This document shows, piece by piece, positions 25,821 through 36,740 of a stretch of DNA of 53,827 nucleotides (position 1 is its first letter; each line of letters starts with the position of its first letter). A model generated the notes under the pieces. The model was given only the letters and a program-made list of their open reading frames with translations. It searched no databases and was not told the origin of the DNA. The stretch is from positions 1-53,827 of the forward strand of contig JAJPHK010000034.1 in the NCBI GenBank assembly GCA_021325315.1, given 5' to 3'. A program made the position numbers and the translations under genes. This stretch comes from Alphaproteobacteria bacterium. GTDB lineage: Bacteria > Pseudomonadota > Alphaproteobacteria > Rhizobiales > Xanthobacteraceae.

Positions 25821-26866
25821 AGATGAGCGGGGCGGGAAATTTTTTCGAGGATTTCAAGCTTGGCCAAGTCATTAAGCACGCGACGCCGCGCACGATAACA
25901 ACAGGCGATGTCGCGTTGTACACCGCGCTCTACGGCTCGCGCTTCGCGGTGCAGTCGGCCGACACATTCGCGAAGAAGATCGGATATCCGCGCGCGCCGA
26001 TCGACGACTTGCTCGTTTTCCATATCGTGTTCGGCAAGACCGTGCCGGACATTTCGCTGAACGCGGTCGCCAATCTCGGCTACGCCGATTGCCGCTTTCT
26101 CGCGCCGGTTTATCCGGGCGATACGCTTTCCGCGACGTCGGAAGTCATCGGCTTGCGGGAAAATTCGAACCGGCAATCGGGCGTCGTCTATGTGCACTCC
26201 AAGGGCTTCAACCAGAAAGGCAAGGCCGTTCTCGACTACGTGCGCTGGGTGATGGTGCGAAAGAGGGCGGAAGACGCGCCCGCGCCGGAAACGAAAGTGC
26301 CATTGCTTCCCGATCATGTGGACGTGAAATCGCTCGGCGTCGCGGTGCCGAAACTGAAGCTCAAGGGCTACGACAGCGCGCGCGCGGGAAGCGGCAAACG
26401 TTTCAAGGATTACAAGCCGGGCGAGAAAATCGATCATCGCGACGGCATGACGGTGGAGGAAGCCGAGCATCAGCTCGCCACGCGCCTTTACCAGAACACC
26501 GCGCGCGTGCATTTCGATCAATTCCACGGCGCCCAAGGCCGCTTTGGCCGCCGGCTGATCTATGGCGGGCACGCGATTTCGCTAGCGCGCGCACTTTCGT
26601 TCAACGGGCTGGAAAATGTCTTTCACGTCGCCGCGATCAACGGCGGGCGTCACGTGGCCCCGCTGTTCGCGGGCTGCACGGTGTTCGCCTGGACGCAGGT
26701 GCTCGAATGCCGGGAAATTCCGAAGCGCAAAGATATCGGCGCGCTCCGGCTCCGCACCGTCGCAACGAAAGACAAGCCGTGCGGCGATTTTCCGCTGAAG
26801 AACGGCGACGACTACGATCCCGCCGTCATTCTCGATCTGGATTATTGGGCGGTCGTCGCGCGCTGA
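25817..26866 (+). CDS. Mesaconyl-CoA hydratase (MaoC family)
   Basis: The 349-residue protein has two hot-dog domains of the MaoC type. In the first are FFEDFKLGQVIKHATPRTIT and ALYTALYGSRFAVQSADTFA. In the second are TRLYQNTARVHFDQFHG and the hydratase-like block IYGGHAISLARALSFNGLEN. Length and layout match the mesaconyl-CoA hydratase of the ethylmalonyl-CoA pathway, which makes beta-methylmalyl-CoA from mesaconyl-CoA. The upstream CitE-family gene would cleave the product to glyoxylate and propionyl-CoA. The start overlaps that gene (ATGA). ATG 25823 is an alternative. The 3' end overlaps the convergent esterase by 25 bp. Confidence 0.92.
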   Translation: MKMSGAGNFFEDFKLGQVIKHATPRTITTGDVALYTALYGSRFAVQSADTFAKKIGYPRAPIDDLLVFHIVFGKTVPDISLNAVANLGYADCRFLAPVYPGDTLSATSEVIGLRENSNRQSGVVYVHSKGFNQKGKAVLDYVRWVMVRKRAEDAPAPETKVPLLPDHVDVKSLGVAVPKLKLKGYDSARAGSGKRFKDYKPGEKIDHRDGMTVEEAEHQLATRLYQNTARVHFDQFHGAQGRFGRRLIYGGHAISLARALSFNGLENVFHVAAINGGRHVAPLFAGCTVFAWTQVLECREIPKRKDIGALRLRTVATKDKPCGDFPLKNGDDYDPAVILDLDYWAVVAR

Positions 26867-27852
26867 TTGCCGCCGATGGAGGCGCGTTGTCCGCCGCTCG
26901 GGATGCTCGCGGTGAGCGAGAGATCGTAGTGCTTGAAGAAGGCCCAGACTTCTTCCGCCGCATCAATGTCGTGGTTGCGGAGACCCAGCATCTGCAGGCC
27001 CATTGGGGTGACGCGCCCTTCGCCGATCGACGGCGATTGGTGCCCGCCGCCGTTCACGCGGAACAGAACGACCGCCGATTGGTCGCGGCAATTGTTCCAG
27101 TAGATCAGGGTCACGGACGTGCCGCCGAAAGAGCCGCGGCTCGGCACCGGCGCTTCCGACGGCTTGTCGCAGCCGTTGATCGTGGCGAACAGTTTCGCGG
27201 TTTGCATCACCGGCAGAAGCGACATGCTGCCCGCCAGCCCGTTGCCGTAGAACGGCACGATCATGTCGGCGGTGCCGTTGATCATCAGGGTCGGAACGGC
27301 GCGAGAGGGCTTGCAGCTGTTCACATAATAGCTCGGCACGGTCGCGCTCAGGGTCGCGAAGGCGGCGAACAGCTCGGGCCGCTCGCAGGCCATGCGGTAG
27401 ACCATGTAGCCTCCGTTCGAGAGGCCCATCAAATAGACGCGCGAAGGATCGGCATATCCTTTTTCGACAAGCGTCGAAACCAGTTTCGAAAGAAACTCCA
27501 CGTCGTCCGAAGGCGGCGACCAGAAAGTCATGCGAAGCTGCGGGGCGCGGCCGTCCTTCCAGGCATTCCCGAGCCCGTGCGGATAGACGACGACAAATCC
27601 TTCGCGGTCGGCGACCTGGTTCAGGCCGAGATACGAATTCATGCCCTCCTCGGATTGCAGCATGCCGTGGAGTGCGATCACGACCGGCACGGGCGCGCCC
27701 GGCTGCCAGCCCGGCGGAGTGTGCATAAGATAATTGCGATTCTGGCCGCCGCTGATCAGCGAATGCAGTTCGTCGGCGTGTGCGGTAACGGAAGAAAGAG
27801 CGACCAGCAGAGCGGCGACATTGAGAAGCCGGAGAAACTTGCCTTGCTTCAT
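26842..27852 (-). CDS. Exported PHB-depolymerase-family esterase
   Basis: The 336-residue alpha/beta hydrolase has a Sec signal peptide (LLNVAALLVALSSVTAHA). The oxyanion region is VVIALHGMLQSEEG, the nucleophile elbow GLSNGGY is at 143-149 (Ser145), the acid lies in NGTADMIVP, and the catalytic His is in GGGHQSP. This is the LpqC/polyhydroxybutyrate-depolymerase-like family, which includes feruloyl esterases and PHB depolymerases, so the exact substrate is open. ATG 27852 is chosen because it puts the signal peptide at the N-terminus. The C-terminus is a low-complexity Gly/Gln/Ala tail overlapping the convergent gene. Confidence 0.9.
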   Translation of the reverse strand: MKQGKFLRLLNVAALLVALSSVTAHADELHSLISGGQNRNYLMHTPPGWQPGAPVPVVIALHGMLQSEEGMNSYLGLNQVADREGFVVVYPHGLGNAWKDGRAPQLRMTFWSPPSDDVEFLSKLVSTLVEKGYADPSRVYLMGLSNGGYMVYRMACERPELFAAFATLSATVPSYYVNSCKPSRAVPTLMINGTADMIVPFYGNGLAGSMSLLPVMQTAKLFATINGCDKPSEAPVPSRGSFGGTSVTLIYWNNCRDQSAVVLFRVNGGGHQSPSIGEGRVTPMGLQMLGLRNHDIDAAEEVWAFFKHYDLSLTASIPSGGQRASIGGNQRATTAQ

Positions 27853-28044
27853 TTGCTCGGTCTCGAGAATTTCGGTGCCGGAGTTAGAGCGGCGGAATCC
27901 GACGGTTTTAAGAACCGAGATCGCATAAGGAATCCCCGGACAGATGTCCCCGAGGCCCATTAGTTCTTTGATTCGTTAATAGAAAATAAACCCTGCAAAT
28001 GCGGGGGTGAATTGCGGCGGATTTGGCAATGCTGCAGTGTGTGG
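27853..28044. other. Intergenic leader of the esterase gene
   Basis: An AT-richer stretch around 27960-27990 (GTTAATAGAAAATAAACCC) may hold the promoter of the minus-strand esterase gene. No gene was recognised. The rest of the 334-bp gap is the repeat at 28045-28169. Confidence 0.4.
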
Positions 28045-28169
28045 CCTCATGCTTCGAGACGCCGTGCTGCGCGCGGCTCCTCAGCATGAGGGTTGAAGTT
28101 TGGGCTTAAAGTATATCCGCCTCATCCTGAGGAGCGGCGCATGCAATGTGCCGCGTCTCGAAGGATGGG
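28045..28169. repeat. Palindromic repeat, CCTCAT...CTCGAAGG family (copy 2)
   Basis: The repeat has two inverted units: CCTCATGCTTCGAGACG with CTCCTCAGCATGAGG, and CCTCATCCTGAGGAGC with CGTCTCGAAGGATG. It matches the copies at 8668-8766 and 49233-49334 in arm sequence but not in loop sequence. It lies behind the LysR gene. Confidence 0.85.
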
Positions 28170-28186
28170 CGGCCACTGATAGCGTT

Positions 28187-29074
28187 TTATGACGCCCCGC
28201 GCAGATGCTCCACGAGCTGCCGCGCATAAGGCGGAAGCGTCTTGAGGTCGCGCACGCAAATCTTGAGGTCGCGCGTCGCCCAGGTATCGGTGAGCTCGAC
28301 CGCGGCAATCGCCATCGAGCGTGTCGCGCGGCGCGCCGTTGTTTCGGGCACAATGCCGATGCCGACATTGCATTCCACCAGGCGGCAGACCGCGTCGAAG
28401 CTTCGAAGCTGCACGCGAAGCTTGATCGGCTTCCCTGCCTGTGCGGCCTTGCTGGTGAGAAAGCGTTGCAGCGCGCTTGCGCGGTCGAGGCCGACGAAAT
28501 CCCGATCGAGCACTTCGGCAAAGCCGATTTTCTCGCGGCTTGCGAAGGGGTGAGACTTCGCGACCACGAGCACGAAGCGGTCGTTATGGAACGGGAAGGT
28601 TTGCAAGCTGCCGGTTTCGACGGTGCCCGCGACAATGCCGATGTCGGCGCCGCCTTCCGCGATCAGTCCCACGATCTCGTCGGACAGCCGCTCTTCAAGG
28701 TCGACGCTGACATGCGGGTGGGTGGAAAGAAACGAGCTCAACGCCTCCGGCAGAAATTCGGTCATGGCGTTGGTGTTGGAGAGAAAATGAATTTGTCCCG
28801 CGGCACCCCCGGCATAGGCGCCGAGATCCTCCTTGAGCCGTTCGGCTTGGGCGAGCATGGCGCGGGCATGCTGGAGGAGCGTCCGGCCGGCGGGCGTAGG
28901 CACCACGCCCTGGCGGTTGCGGATCAGAAGCGTCGCGCCGACTGCGTCTTCCATGTTGCGGATGCGGGTGCTCGCGGCGGCGAGTGCGAGGTGCGAACGC
29001 TCCGCGCCGTGGGTGATGCTGCCCGCTTCCACCACGTCACGAAACAGAGCCAGATCGACCAGATCGAAGCGCAT
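28187..29074 (-). CDS. LysR-family transcriptional regulator
   Basis: The 295-residue protein has an N-terminal winged helix-turn-helix of the LysR type: FRDVVEAGSITHGAERSHLA, ALAAASTRIRNMEDAVGATL and NRQGVVPTPAGRTLLQHAR. The rest is a periplasmic-binding-protein-like effector domain (VSVDLEERLSDEIVGLIAEG, GADIGIVAGTVETGSL). The effector is unknown. It is divergent from sdhCDAB and shares a 159-bp gap with it, so those genes are possible targets, although this is inference. A small hairpin GCCTCCC-GCGAA-GGGAGGC lies just upstream of its start (29088-29106). Confidence 0.92.
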   Translation of the reverse strand: MRFDLVDLALFRDVVEAGSITHGAERSHLALAAASTRIRNMEDAVGATLLIRNRQGVVPTPAGRTLLQHARAMLAQAERLKEDLGAYAGGAAGQIHFLSNTNAMTEFLPEALSSFLSTHPHVSVDLEERLSDEIVGLIAEGGADIGIVAGTVETGSLQTFPFHNDRFVLVVAKSHPFASREKIGFAEVLDRDFVGLDRASALQRFLTSKAAQAGKPIKLRVQLRSFDAVCRLVECNVGIGIVPETTARRATRSMAIAAVELTDTWATRDLKICVRDLKTLPPYARQLVEHLRGAS

Positions 29075-29233
29075 GGGGACTTCCTTCGCCTCCCGCGAAG
29101 GGAGGCTATGCCGATTACTGATTGCGGTCTAGATTTTAGGGCCTTATTTCGTTTTACACGAAGTACCAGGGCGATTGCCGGGGCATTGAACCAACGGCAC
29201 GCAAACTCGCCCTGCAGATTCGCGGAGATCATC

Positions 29234-29629
29234 ATGGCCGACGTTAAATTCCAGCGCCCGATCTCGCCGCATCTTTCGATTTATCGCCTGTCGCCGACAA
29301 TGGTGATGTCGATCATGCACCGGATCACCGGGGCAGCACTTTATTTCGGCTCGCTTCTCTTGGCGCTGTGGCTTCTGGCGGTTTCGGGCTCGGTGAGCCA
29401 ATTCGATTTTGCGAACGCTTTTTTCGGCTCCTGGTTCGGGCAGTTCATTTTGCTCGGCTACACCTGGACGCTTCTCCATCACATGCTCGGCGGCATCCGC
29501 CACCTGATTTGGGACACCGGCGCGGGTTTTGAACCGAAGGAACGGCAACTTCTCGCGGTCGGCACGCTCGCAGGATCGCTCGCGCTCACGGTTCTGGTGT
29601 GGGCGTTCGCTTATCTGTTGAAAGGCTGA
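29234..29629 (+). CDS. sdhC: Succinate dehydrogenase cytochrome b556 subunit
   Basis: SdhC is one of two membrane anchors of complex II that hold haem b and the quinone site. The 131-residue protein has the signature RPISPHLSIYRLSPTMVMSI, three membrane helices and the haem-ligand helix GYTWTLLHHMLGGIRHLIWD. ATG 29234 follows GGAGATC with good spacing. Two bases separate its stop from sdhD. Confidence 0.96.
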   Translation: MADVKFQRPISPHLSIYRLSPTMVMSIMHRITGAALYFGSLLLALWLLAVSGSVSQFDFANAFFGSWFGQFILLGYTWTLLHHMLGGIRHLIWDTGAGFEPKERQLLAVGTLAGSLALTVLVWAFAYLLKG

Positions 29630-29631
29630 CG

Positions 29632-30006
29632 ATGAAGACGCCTCTCGGCAATGTTCGCGGATTGGGTTCGGCGCATGCGGGCACCGGGCATTTCTGGCTG
29701 CAGCGGCTGACCGCGGTTGCGAACATTGTGCTTGTCACCGCGTTTCTCATTATCGTCGTTTCGATCGCGGGCAGCGGCCACGCGGAGATCGTGGCGAAGC
29801 TCAGCAATCCATTCGTGGCGATCCTTATTCTTGCGGCGTTTCTTTCGGTGCTCACGCATATGCGGATCGGAATGCAGGTCATCATCGAGGACTACGTGCA
29901 CACGGAGATTCGCAAGATCGCGCTTTTGATGGCGAACACGTTCTACACGATCGCGGTCGGACTGATCGCGGTCTACGCGATCCTGAAAATCAATTTCGGT
30001 CTCTGA
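29632..30006 (+). CDS. sdhD: Succinate dehydrogenase hydrophobic membrane anchor subunit
   Basis: SdhD is the second membrane anchor of complex II. The 124-residue protein has [20 protein letters not shown], typical of alphaproteobacterial SdhD, three hydrophobic helices, and [17 protein letters not shown], which includes the conserved His-Met-Arg and Asp-Tyr residues near the quinone and haem sites. Stop and sdhA start are 1 bp apart. Confidence 0.95.
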   Translation: MKTPLGNVRGLGSAHAGTGHFWLQRLTAVANIVLVTAFLIIVVSIAGSGHAEIVAKLSNPFVAILILAAFLSVLTHMRIGMQVIIEDYVHTEIRKIALLMANTFYTIAVGLIAVYAILKINFGL

Positions 30007-30007
30007 C

Positions 30008-31825
30008 ATGAATGTGAACGCGAAAATTCCGGCTCCCGCCGTGAAGGGCAAGGCCTATCCGATCACCGATCACGCCTATGACGTGATCGTCGTCGGTGCG
30101 GGCGGCTCGGGCCTGCGCGCCGTGATCGGCTGCGCGGAAGCGAACTTGCGGACGGCGTGCATCACGAAAGTGTTTCCGACGCGCTCGCACACGGTCGCTG
30201 CACAAGGCGGCATCGCCGCCTCGCTCGGCAACATGGGCGAGGACGACTGGCGCTGGCACATGTATGACACGGTCAAGGGCTCGGACTGGCTCGGCGATCA
30301 GGACGCGATCGAGTATCTCTGCCGCCATGCGCCCGCCGCGGTGTACGAGTTAGAGCACTGGGGTCTGCCGTTCTCGCGCACCGAGGACGGAAAAATCTAT
30401 CAGCGCCCGTTCGGCGGCATGACGACGCATTTCGGAAAAGGCACCGCGCAACGCACTTGCGCCGCCGCCGACCGTACGGGCCATGTGATGCTGCACACGA
30501 TGTACGGCGCGGCGCTCAAGCATAATGCCGAGTTCTTCGTCGAATATTTCGCGATCGATCTCATCATGGACAACGAAGGCCGCTGCCGCGGCGTGATCGC
30601 GCTGAAACTCGACGACGGCACGGTGCATCGGTTCACCGCGCAGATGACGATTCTCGCGACCGGCGGCTATGGCCGGGCGTATTTCTCCTGCACCTCCGCG
30701 CATACCTGCACCGGCGACGGCGGCGGCATGGTGCTACGCGCAGGCTTGCCGCTGCAGGACATGGAGTTCGTGCAGTTCCATCCGACCGGCATCTATGGCG
30801 CGGGCGTTCTCATCACCGAGGGCGCGCGCGGGGAGGGCGGGTATCTGACCAATTCCGAGGGTGAGCGTTTCATGGAACGCTATGCGCCGTCGGCAAAGGA
30901 TCTCGCCTCGCGCGACGTGGTTTCGCGCGCGATGACGATGGAAATTCACGAGGGCCGCGGCGTAGGCAAGGAGAAAGATCACATCTTCCTTCACCTCGAT
31001 CACATCGATCCCGCGATCCTGCACGAGAGGCTTCCCGGAATCTCGGAGAGCGCGCGCATCTTCGCGGGCGTCGATCTTACCAAGGAGCCGATTCCGGTGA
31101 CGCCGACCGTGCACTACAACATGGGCGGTATCCCGACGAATTTTCACGGCGAGGCAATCGGGGGCGCCGACGATCAGCCGGTGCCGGGCCTGATGGCGAT
31201 CGGCGAGGCGGCCTGCGTTTCGGTGCACGGCGCGAACCGCCTGGGTTCGAATTCGCTGATCGATCTCGTCGTCTTCGGCCGCGCGGCGGGCCTGCGCTGC
31301 GCCGAAACGGTGCGGCCGGGCGAGCGACAGCCGGATCTTCCCGCCGACTCCGCCGAGCGCGCGCTTTCGCGGCTCGATCATTTCCGCCACGCGAGCGGCG
31401 GGACGCCCACCGCCGAGCTGCGATTGAAAATGCAGAAGACGATGCAGGCGAATTGCGCGGTGTTCCGCACCGGCGAGGTGCTCGCTAAGGGCTCCAAGCT
31501 TATGCACGAGATTCTGGGTGGGATGAGCGACATTAGCGTGACCGACCGCTCGCTGATCTGGAATTCCGATCTCGTGGAGACGCTCGAGCTCGACAATCTG
31601 CTCGCCCAGGCCGTGGTGACGGTGGACAGCGCCGCCAATCGCACCGAATCGCGCGGCGCGCATGCGCGCGAGGATTTCCCCGAGCGCGACGACAAAAACT
31701 GGATGAAGCACACGCTGTCGTGGATCGATCCGTCGGGCAAGGTGACGCTCGATTATCGCGGCGTGCACAACTACACGCTCACCAATGACGTGCAATATAT
31801 CGAGCCGAAGAAACGGGTTTACTGA
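30008..31825 (+). CDS. sdhA: Succinate dehydrogenase flavoprotein subunit
   Basis: SdhA is the catalytic FAD subunit that oxidises succinate to fumarate. The 605-residue protein has the FAD Rossmann motif [16 protein letters not shown], the covalent-flavin His in [17 protein letters not shown] and [20 protein letters not shown], seen as QFHPTGIYG. It also has [14 protein letters not shown] and [19 protein letters not shown]. The stop overlaps the sdhB ATG. Confidence 0.98.
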   Translation: MNVNAKIPAPAVKGKAYPITDHAYDVIVVGAGGSGLRAVIGCAEANLRTACITKVFPTRSHTVAAQGGIAASLGNMGEDDWRWHMYDTVKGSDWLGDQDAIEYLCRHAPAAVYELEHWGLPFSRTEDGKIYQRPFGGMTTHFGKGTAQRTCAAADRTGHVMLHTMYGAALKHNAEFFVEYFAIDLIMDNEGRCRGVIALKLDDGTVHRFTAQMTILATGGYGRAYFSCTSAHTCTGDGGGMVLRAGLPLQDMEFVQFHPTGIYGAGVLITEGARGEGGYLTNSEGERFMERYAPSAKDLASRDVVSRAMTMEIHEGRGVGKEKDHIFLHLDHIDPAILHERLPGISESARIFAGVDLTKEPIPVTPTVHYNMGGIPTNFHGEAIGGADDQPVPGLMAIGEAACVSVHGANRLGSNSLIDLVVFGRAAGLRCAETVRPGERQPDLPADSAERALSRLDHFRHASGGTPTAELRLKMQKTMQANCAVFRTGEVLAKGSKLMHEILGGMSDISVTDRSLIWNSDLVETLELDNLLAQAVVTVDSAANRTESRGAHAREDFPERDDKNWMKHTLSWIDPSGKVTLDYRGVHNYTLTNDVQYIEPKKRVY

Positions 31826-32604
31826 TGGTCGAGCTCACGCTGCCGAAAAACTCTAAGGTCACCGAAGGCAAGGTTTGGCCGAAGCCTGAAGGCGCGAAGC
31901 GCGTCACGGAATTCCACATCTATCGCTGGGATCCGGACACCGGCGAGAATCCGCGCATGGATACCTATTTCGTCGATCGCGACGACTGCGGGCCGATGCT
32001 TCTCGACGCTATCATCTGGATCAAGAACAAGGTCGATCCGACGCTCACTTTCCGCCGTTCCTGCCGCGAGGGCGTGTGCGGCTCCTGCGCGATGAACATC
32101 GACGGCCTGAACACGCTCGCCTGCACGCGCGGCATCGACGAGGTGAAGGCACCGGTAAAGATTTATCCGCTGCCGCACCTGCCGGTGGTGAAGGATCTCG
32201 TTCCCGATCTCACCAATTTCTACGCGCAGCAGGCCTCGATCCGGCCCTGGCTGCAAACCGAAACACCCGCCCCCGGCGCGGAATGGCGGCAATCCCGGCA
32301 CGAGCGCGAGAAACTCGACGGGCTCTACGAATGCATTCTTTGCGCGTGCTGCACGACATCCTGCCCCAGCTACTGGTGGAACAGCGACCGCTATCTCGGG
32401 CCCGCGACGCTTTTACAAGCCTATCGCTGGATCGTGGATTCGCGTGATGAAGCGACCGGAGAGCGATTGGATGCGCTGGAAGATCCGTTCCGGCTTTATC
32501 GCTGCCACACGATCATGAATTGCGCGAATACTTGCCCCAAAGGCTTGAATCCCGCGAAGGCGATCGCGGAGATTAAAAAGAAAATGGTCGAGCGGCAGCT
32601 CTAA
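31825..32604 (+). CDS. sdhB: Succinate dehydrogenase iron-sulfur subunit
   Basis: SdhB carries electrons from FAD to the quinone through three Fe-S clusters. The 259-residue protein has the [2Fe-2S] ligands in [16 protein letters not shown] and LACT, the [4Fe-4S] motif [17 protein letters not shown], and the C-terminal [17 protein letters not shown]. It is the last gene of sdhCDAB, and a terminator follows 21 bp after the stop. Confidence 0.98.
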   Translation: MVELTLPKNSKVTEGKVWPKPEGAKRVTEFHIYRWDPDTGENPRMDTYFVDRDDCGPMLLDAIIWIKNKVDPTLTFRRSCREGVCGSCAMNIDGLNTLACTRGIDEVKAPVKIYPLPHLPVVKDLVPDLTNFYAQQASIRPWLQTETPAPGAEWRQSRHEREKLDGLYECILCACCTTSCPSYWWNSDRYLGPATLLQAYRWIVDSRDEATGERLDALEDPFRLYRCHTIMNCANTCPKGLNPAKAIAEIKKKMVERQL

Positions 32605-32625
32605 AACGGCCGGCAATCCATCGAG

Positions 32626-32648
32626 CGGCGGCGCAAGCCGCCGTTTTC
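32626..32648 (+). terminator. Rho-independent terminator of sdhCDAB
   Basis: The stem CGGCGGC-GCAA-GCCGCCG is followed by TTTTCGTCTTTG, 21 bp after the sdhB stop. Confidence 0.88.
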
Positions 32649-32674
32649 GTCTTTGTAACGCGGGGGAGAATGCG

Positions 32675-33064
32675 ATGATCGATCACGTCGGCTTTCCGAT
32701 CTCGGATTACGAAAAATCCAAGACCTTCTACACGAAAGCGCTCGCGCCGCTCGGCTACACCCTGATCATGGAAGTGCCGGGCGACATTAACGGCAGCGGA
32801 TTTCCCGCGGCGGGTTTCGGCGCGAACGGCAAGCCGGATTTCTGGATCGGCGGCGAAGGCGGACTCGAAAAGCCGCTGCATGTCGCGATCCTCGCCAAGA
32901 ATCGCGCGGCGGTGGATGCGTTTTATCGCGCGGCGCTTGCGGCCGGCGGCAAGGACAACGGCGCGCCGGGATTGAGACCGCATTATCACAAGGACTATTA
33001 CGGCGCGTTCGTGCTCGATCTCGACGGGCACAACATCGAAGCGGTCTGCCACGCGCCGGCGTGA
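32675..33064 (+). CDS. VOC-family (glyoxalase/bleomycin-resistance fold) protein
   Basis: The 129-residue single-domain protein begins MIDHVGFPISDYEKSKTFYT, the usual start of a vicinal-oxygen-chelate fold. It contains HVAILAKNRAAVDAFYRAAL and the closing block YGAFVLDLDGHNIEAVCH, with His, His and Glu available as metal ligands. Substrate unknown. A strong GGGGGAG site precedes ATG 32675. It is separated from sdhB by a terminator. Confidence 0.88.
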   Translation: MIDHVGFPISDYEKSKTFYTKALAPLGYTLIMEVPGDINGSGFPAAGFGANGKPDFWIGGEGGLEKPLHVAILAKNRAAVDAFYRAALAAGGKDNGAPGLRPHYHKDYYGAFVLDLDGHNIEAVCHAPA

Positions 33065-33085
33065 GGCCGCTGCAGCCGGGCAACG

Positions 33086-33118
33086 AAAAGGCCGCGCGCC
33101 GAATGACGACGCGCGGCC
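33086..33118 (-). terminator. Rho-independent terminator of the Lys-rich micro-ORF
   Basis: The stem GGCCGCGCG/CGCGCGGCC is followed on the minus strand by TTTT. On the plus strand it is followed by AAGAAAT, so it fits the minus-strand gene at 33148-33225 rather than the VOC gene. Confidence 0.7.
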
Positions 33119-33147
33119 AAGAAATCACTCAACAGGATTCAAATAGG

Positions 33148-33225
33148 CTAGCGCTTGGACTTACGCTTGGCTTTGCGTTTCGTCTTCTTCGCCGCTTTCT
33201 TCTTACCCTTCTTTGCTTTTCTCAT
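33148..33225 (-). CDS. Candidate Lys/Arg-rich micro-protein (25 residues)
   Basis: This short minus-strand frame codes for 25 residues made almost only of Lys, Arg and Ala, beginning MRKAKKGKKKAAKK. It has a good ribosome binding site (AGAGGAA, about 5 bp before ATG) and a terminator 30 bp after its stop. These two signals are the main reason to call it. It resembles the Lys-rich tails of histone H1-like bacterial proteins, so a nucleic-acid-binding role is possible. Chance occurrence cannot be excluded, because K-rich strings arise easily in GC-rich frames. Confidence 0.55.
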   Translation of the reverse strand: MRKAKKGKKKAAKKTKRKAKRKSKR

Positions 33226-33524
33226 GATGTTCCTCTTGGTTGATTTCTTTTGCAGGTTCCGCCGGCGGCTTTGGAAAGCCGCCGCGGTCTTCGTTGCTGG
33301 AGTCGGTTGCGCCGGCTAAGCCGGAGTCATCCCGCTGACTCCACGCCTGGCGTTGTCGACAATGCGAACATCGATCTTGCGATCGTCATTCGAACTATTG
33401 TCGCTCTTCGACATCATCGTCTCCGATGCAACGCTCAGCGAATCACTTATCACGCAGAAACGCGCAATTTTCCACTAAAAATTTACGAAAAACATTTTGC
33501 GGACACGAATCGCATGCGCGCGGT
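33226..33524. other. Intergenic region with a hairpin and a second tiny frame
   Basis: The stretch holds the perfect inverted repeat GGCGGCTTT-GG-AAAGCCGCC at about 33264-33283, the candidate micro-ORF at 33316-33414, and an AT-rich block at 33460-33500 (AAAATTTACGAAAAACATTT) that could be a promoter. Nothing else was recognised. Confidence 0.45.
33316..33414 (-). CDS. Candidate micro-protein of 32 residues
   Basis: This minus-strand frame begins MSKSDNSSNDDRKIDVRIVD and ends VSGMTPA. GGAG lies six bases before ATG 33414, with a second ATG at 33417. The polar, unbiased composition and good ribosome binding site make it a candidate, but there is no homologue I can name and no terminator directly behind it. 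The Lys-rich micro-ORF follows about 90 bp downstream on the same strand, so the two could share a transcript. Confidence 0.35.
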   Translation of the reverse strand: MSKSDNSSNDDRKIDVRIVDNARRGVSGMTPA

Positions 33525-34100
33525 TCACGCCGCGCGCAACAATTTGCTTTGCGCATCCAACATCGCGCGCGAAAAACCGAATCCGTCGGCGACGAGTTCG
33601 CGAAGGAACGAAAGCGGATTGGGCTGCGCGTTGGTGATCTCGGCGACGACGTCGCCCGCTTCGAACTTGAGATCGGCGTGATACTTGCGCGCGATCGCTT
33701 GCATCGGATGATTGTGCGCGAGGCAATTCATGAAAAGTTTTTTGATGCCGCGGTTTCTCGCCGCGAGAATCGTGCGGCCCATGAGCGCCGAGCCCACACC
33801 GTTGTTTTGAAACGGTTTTTCGATGCTGAAGGCAGCTTCCGCCGCGCGCGGCGCGAGCGTTCGAAAGCCCCGGAGTTCGCCGCAGCCGCGCAAAATTCCG
33901 TCGACGAAGTAGCCGTGTACGATCGCGTCCGCGCCGAGCGCGCGCGCCGCATATTGCTCGATGAAATAGTCTGTGACCGGAGTGCCGAAACGGTTCGCGC
34001 GGCTCTCGGAATCGAGCCGCAGAAGATGCTCGCGGAAGCGGGCGGTCTCGCCGGGCCAGAGCTTGCGGATTACGCCGGGGGTTTCGTGTTCGTGTTTCAT
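33525..34100 (-). CDS. GNAT-family N-acetyltransferase
   Basis: The 191-residue protein fits the acetyl-CoA-dependent GNAT fold: LWPGETARFREHLLRLD at the start, AEAAFSIEKPFQNNGVGSAL with the Gln-x-x-Gly-x-Gly/Ala-like pyrophosphate loop, and IKKLFMNCLAHNHPMQAIAR, seen as NCLAHNHPMQ. Bacterial proteins with this pattern often acetylate other proteins or are uncharacterised. ATG 34100 (MKHEHETPG) is preferred over an upstream TTG. Substrate unknown. Confidence 0.85.
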   Translation of the reverse strand: MKHEHETPGVIRKLWPGETARFREHLLRLDSESRANRFGTPVTDYFIEQYAARALGADAIVHGYFVDGILRGCGELRGFRTLAPRAAEAAFSIEKPFQNNGVGSALMGRTILAARNRGIKKLFMNCLAHNHPMQAIARKYHADLKFEAGDVVAEITNAQPNPLSFLRELVADGFGFSRAMLDAQSKLLRAA

Positions 34101-34332
34101 CGCTTTGCCACCGTCTTTTATCAACAGCGATATGGCTATTTTGCGTTTTAAATCAAAGTATTGCCGCTATGCAGCATTCGCATGACGAAACCCGAAAATT
34201 CGTGAAAATGCCCGTAATCCGAAATTTTGCGCTTATCTTCAATGGCTTGGCGAAAGATTCCTGCGCCGAATGCTTGATCGCGAAGGGCGCCCCCGCTAAG
34301 GCGGGAGAGCTTGTCACGGGGGTGAATTCCGC

Positions 34333-36565
<2,233 letters not shown>

Positions 36566-36657
36566 GCGAATACGCCGAAATTCCCCCTCGCGATTCCCGC
36601 TGTTTTGTGCAAGGCAGCAAAGGAATTTCGCCGCACGTGGAAACAAAGAGGACGTGA

Positions 36658-36703
36658 TTGCGAAATCACGGCCGTGCTGTATAAACGTGTAATAATGTAT
36701 AAT
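36658..36703 (+). promoter_or_regulatory. Possible promoter region of sucCD
   Basis: TTGCGA at 36658-36663 and TATAAA at 36680-36685 are separated by 16 bp. A second TATAAT lies at 36698-36703. The region is clearly AT-richer than its surroundings. An imperfect hairpin CTTACCC-TGAG-GGGTTAAG follows at 36709-36727, just before the sucC ribosome binding site. Confidence 0.4.
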
Positions 36704-36740
36704 TGAGCTTACCCTGAGGGGTTAAGCGAGGGGAGCGGTC

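Noticed and set aside
26089-27963. Long plus-strand frame crossing the hydratase and the esterase
   Set aside because: It runs through two recognised genes in wrong frames, is Arg-rich and has no domain.
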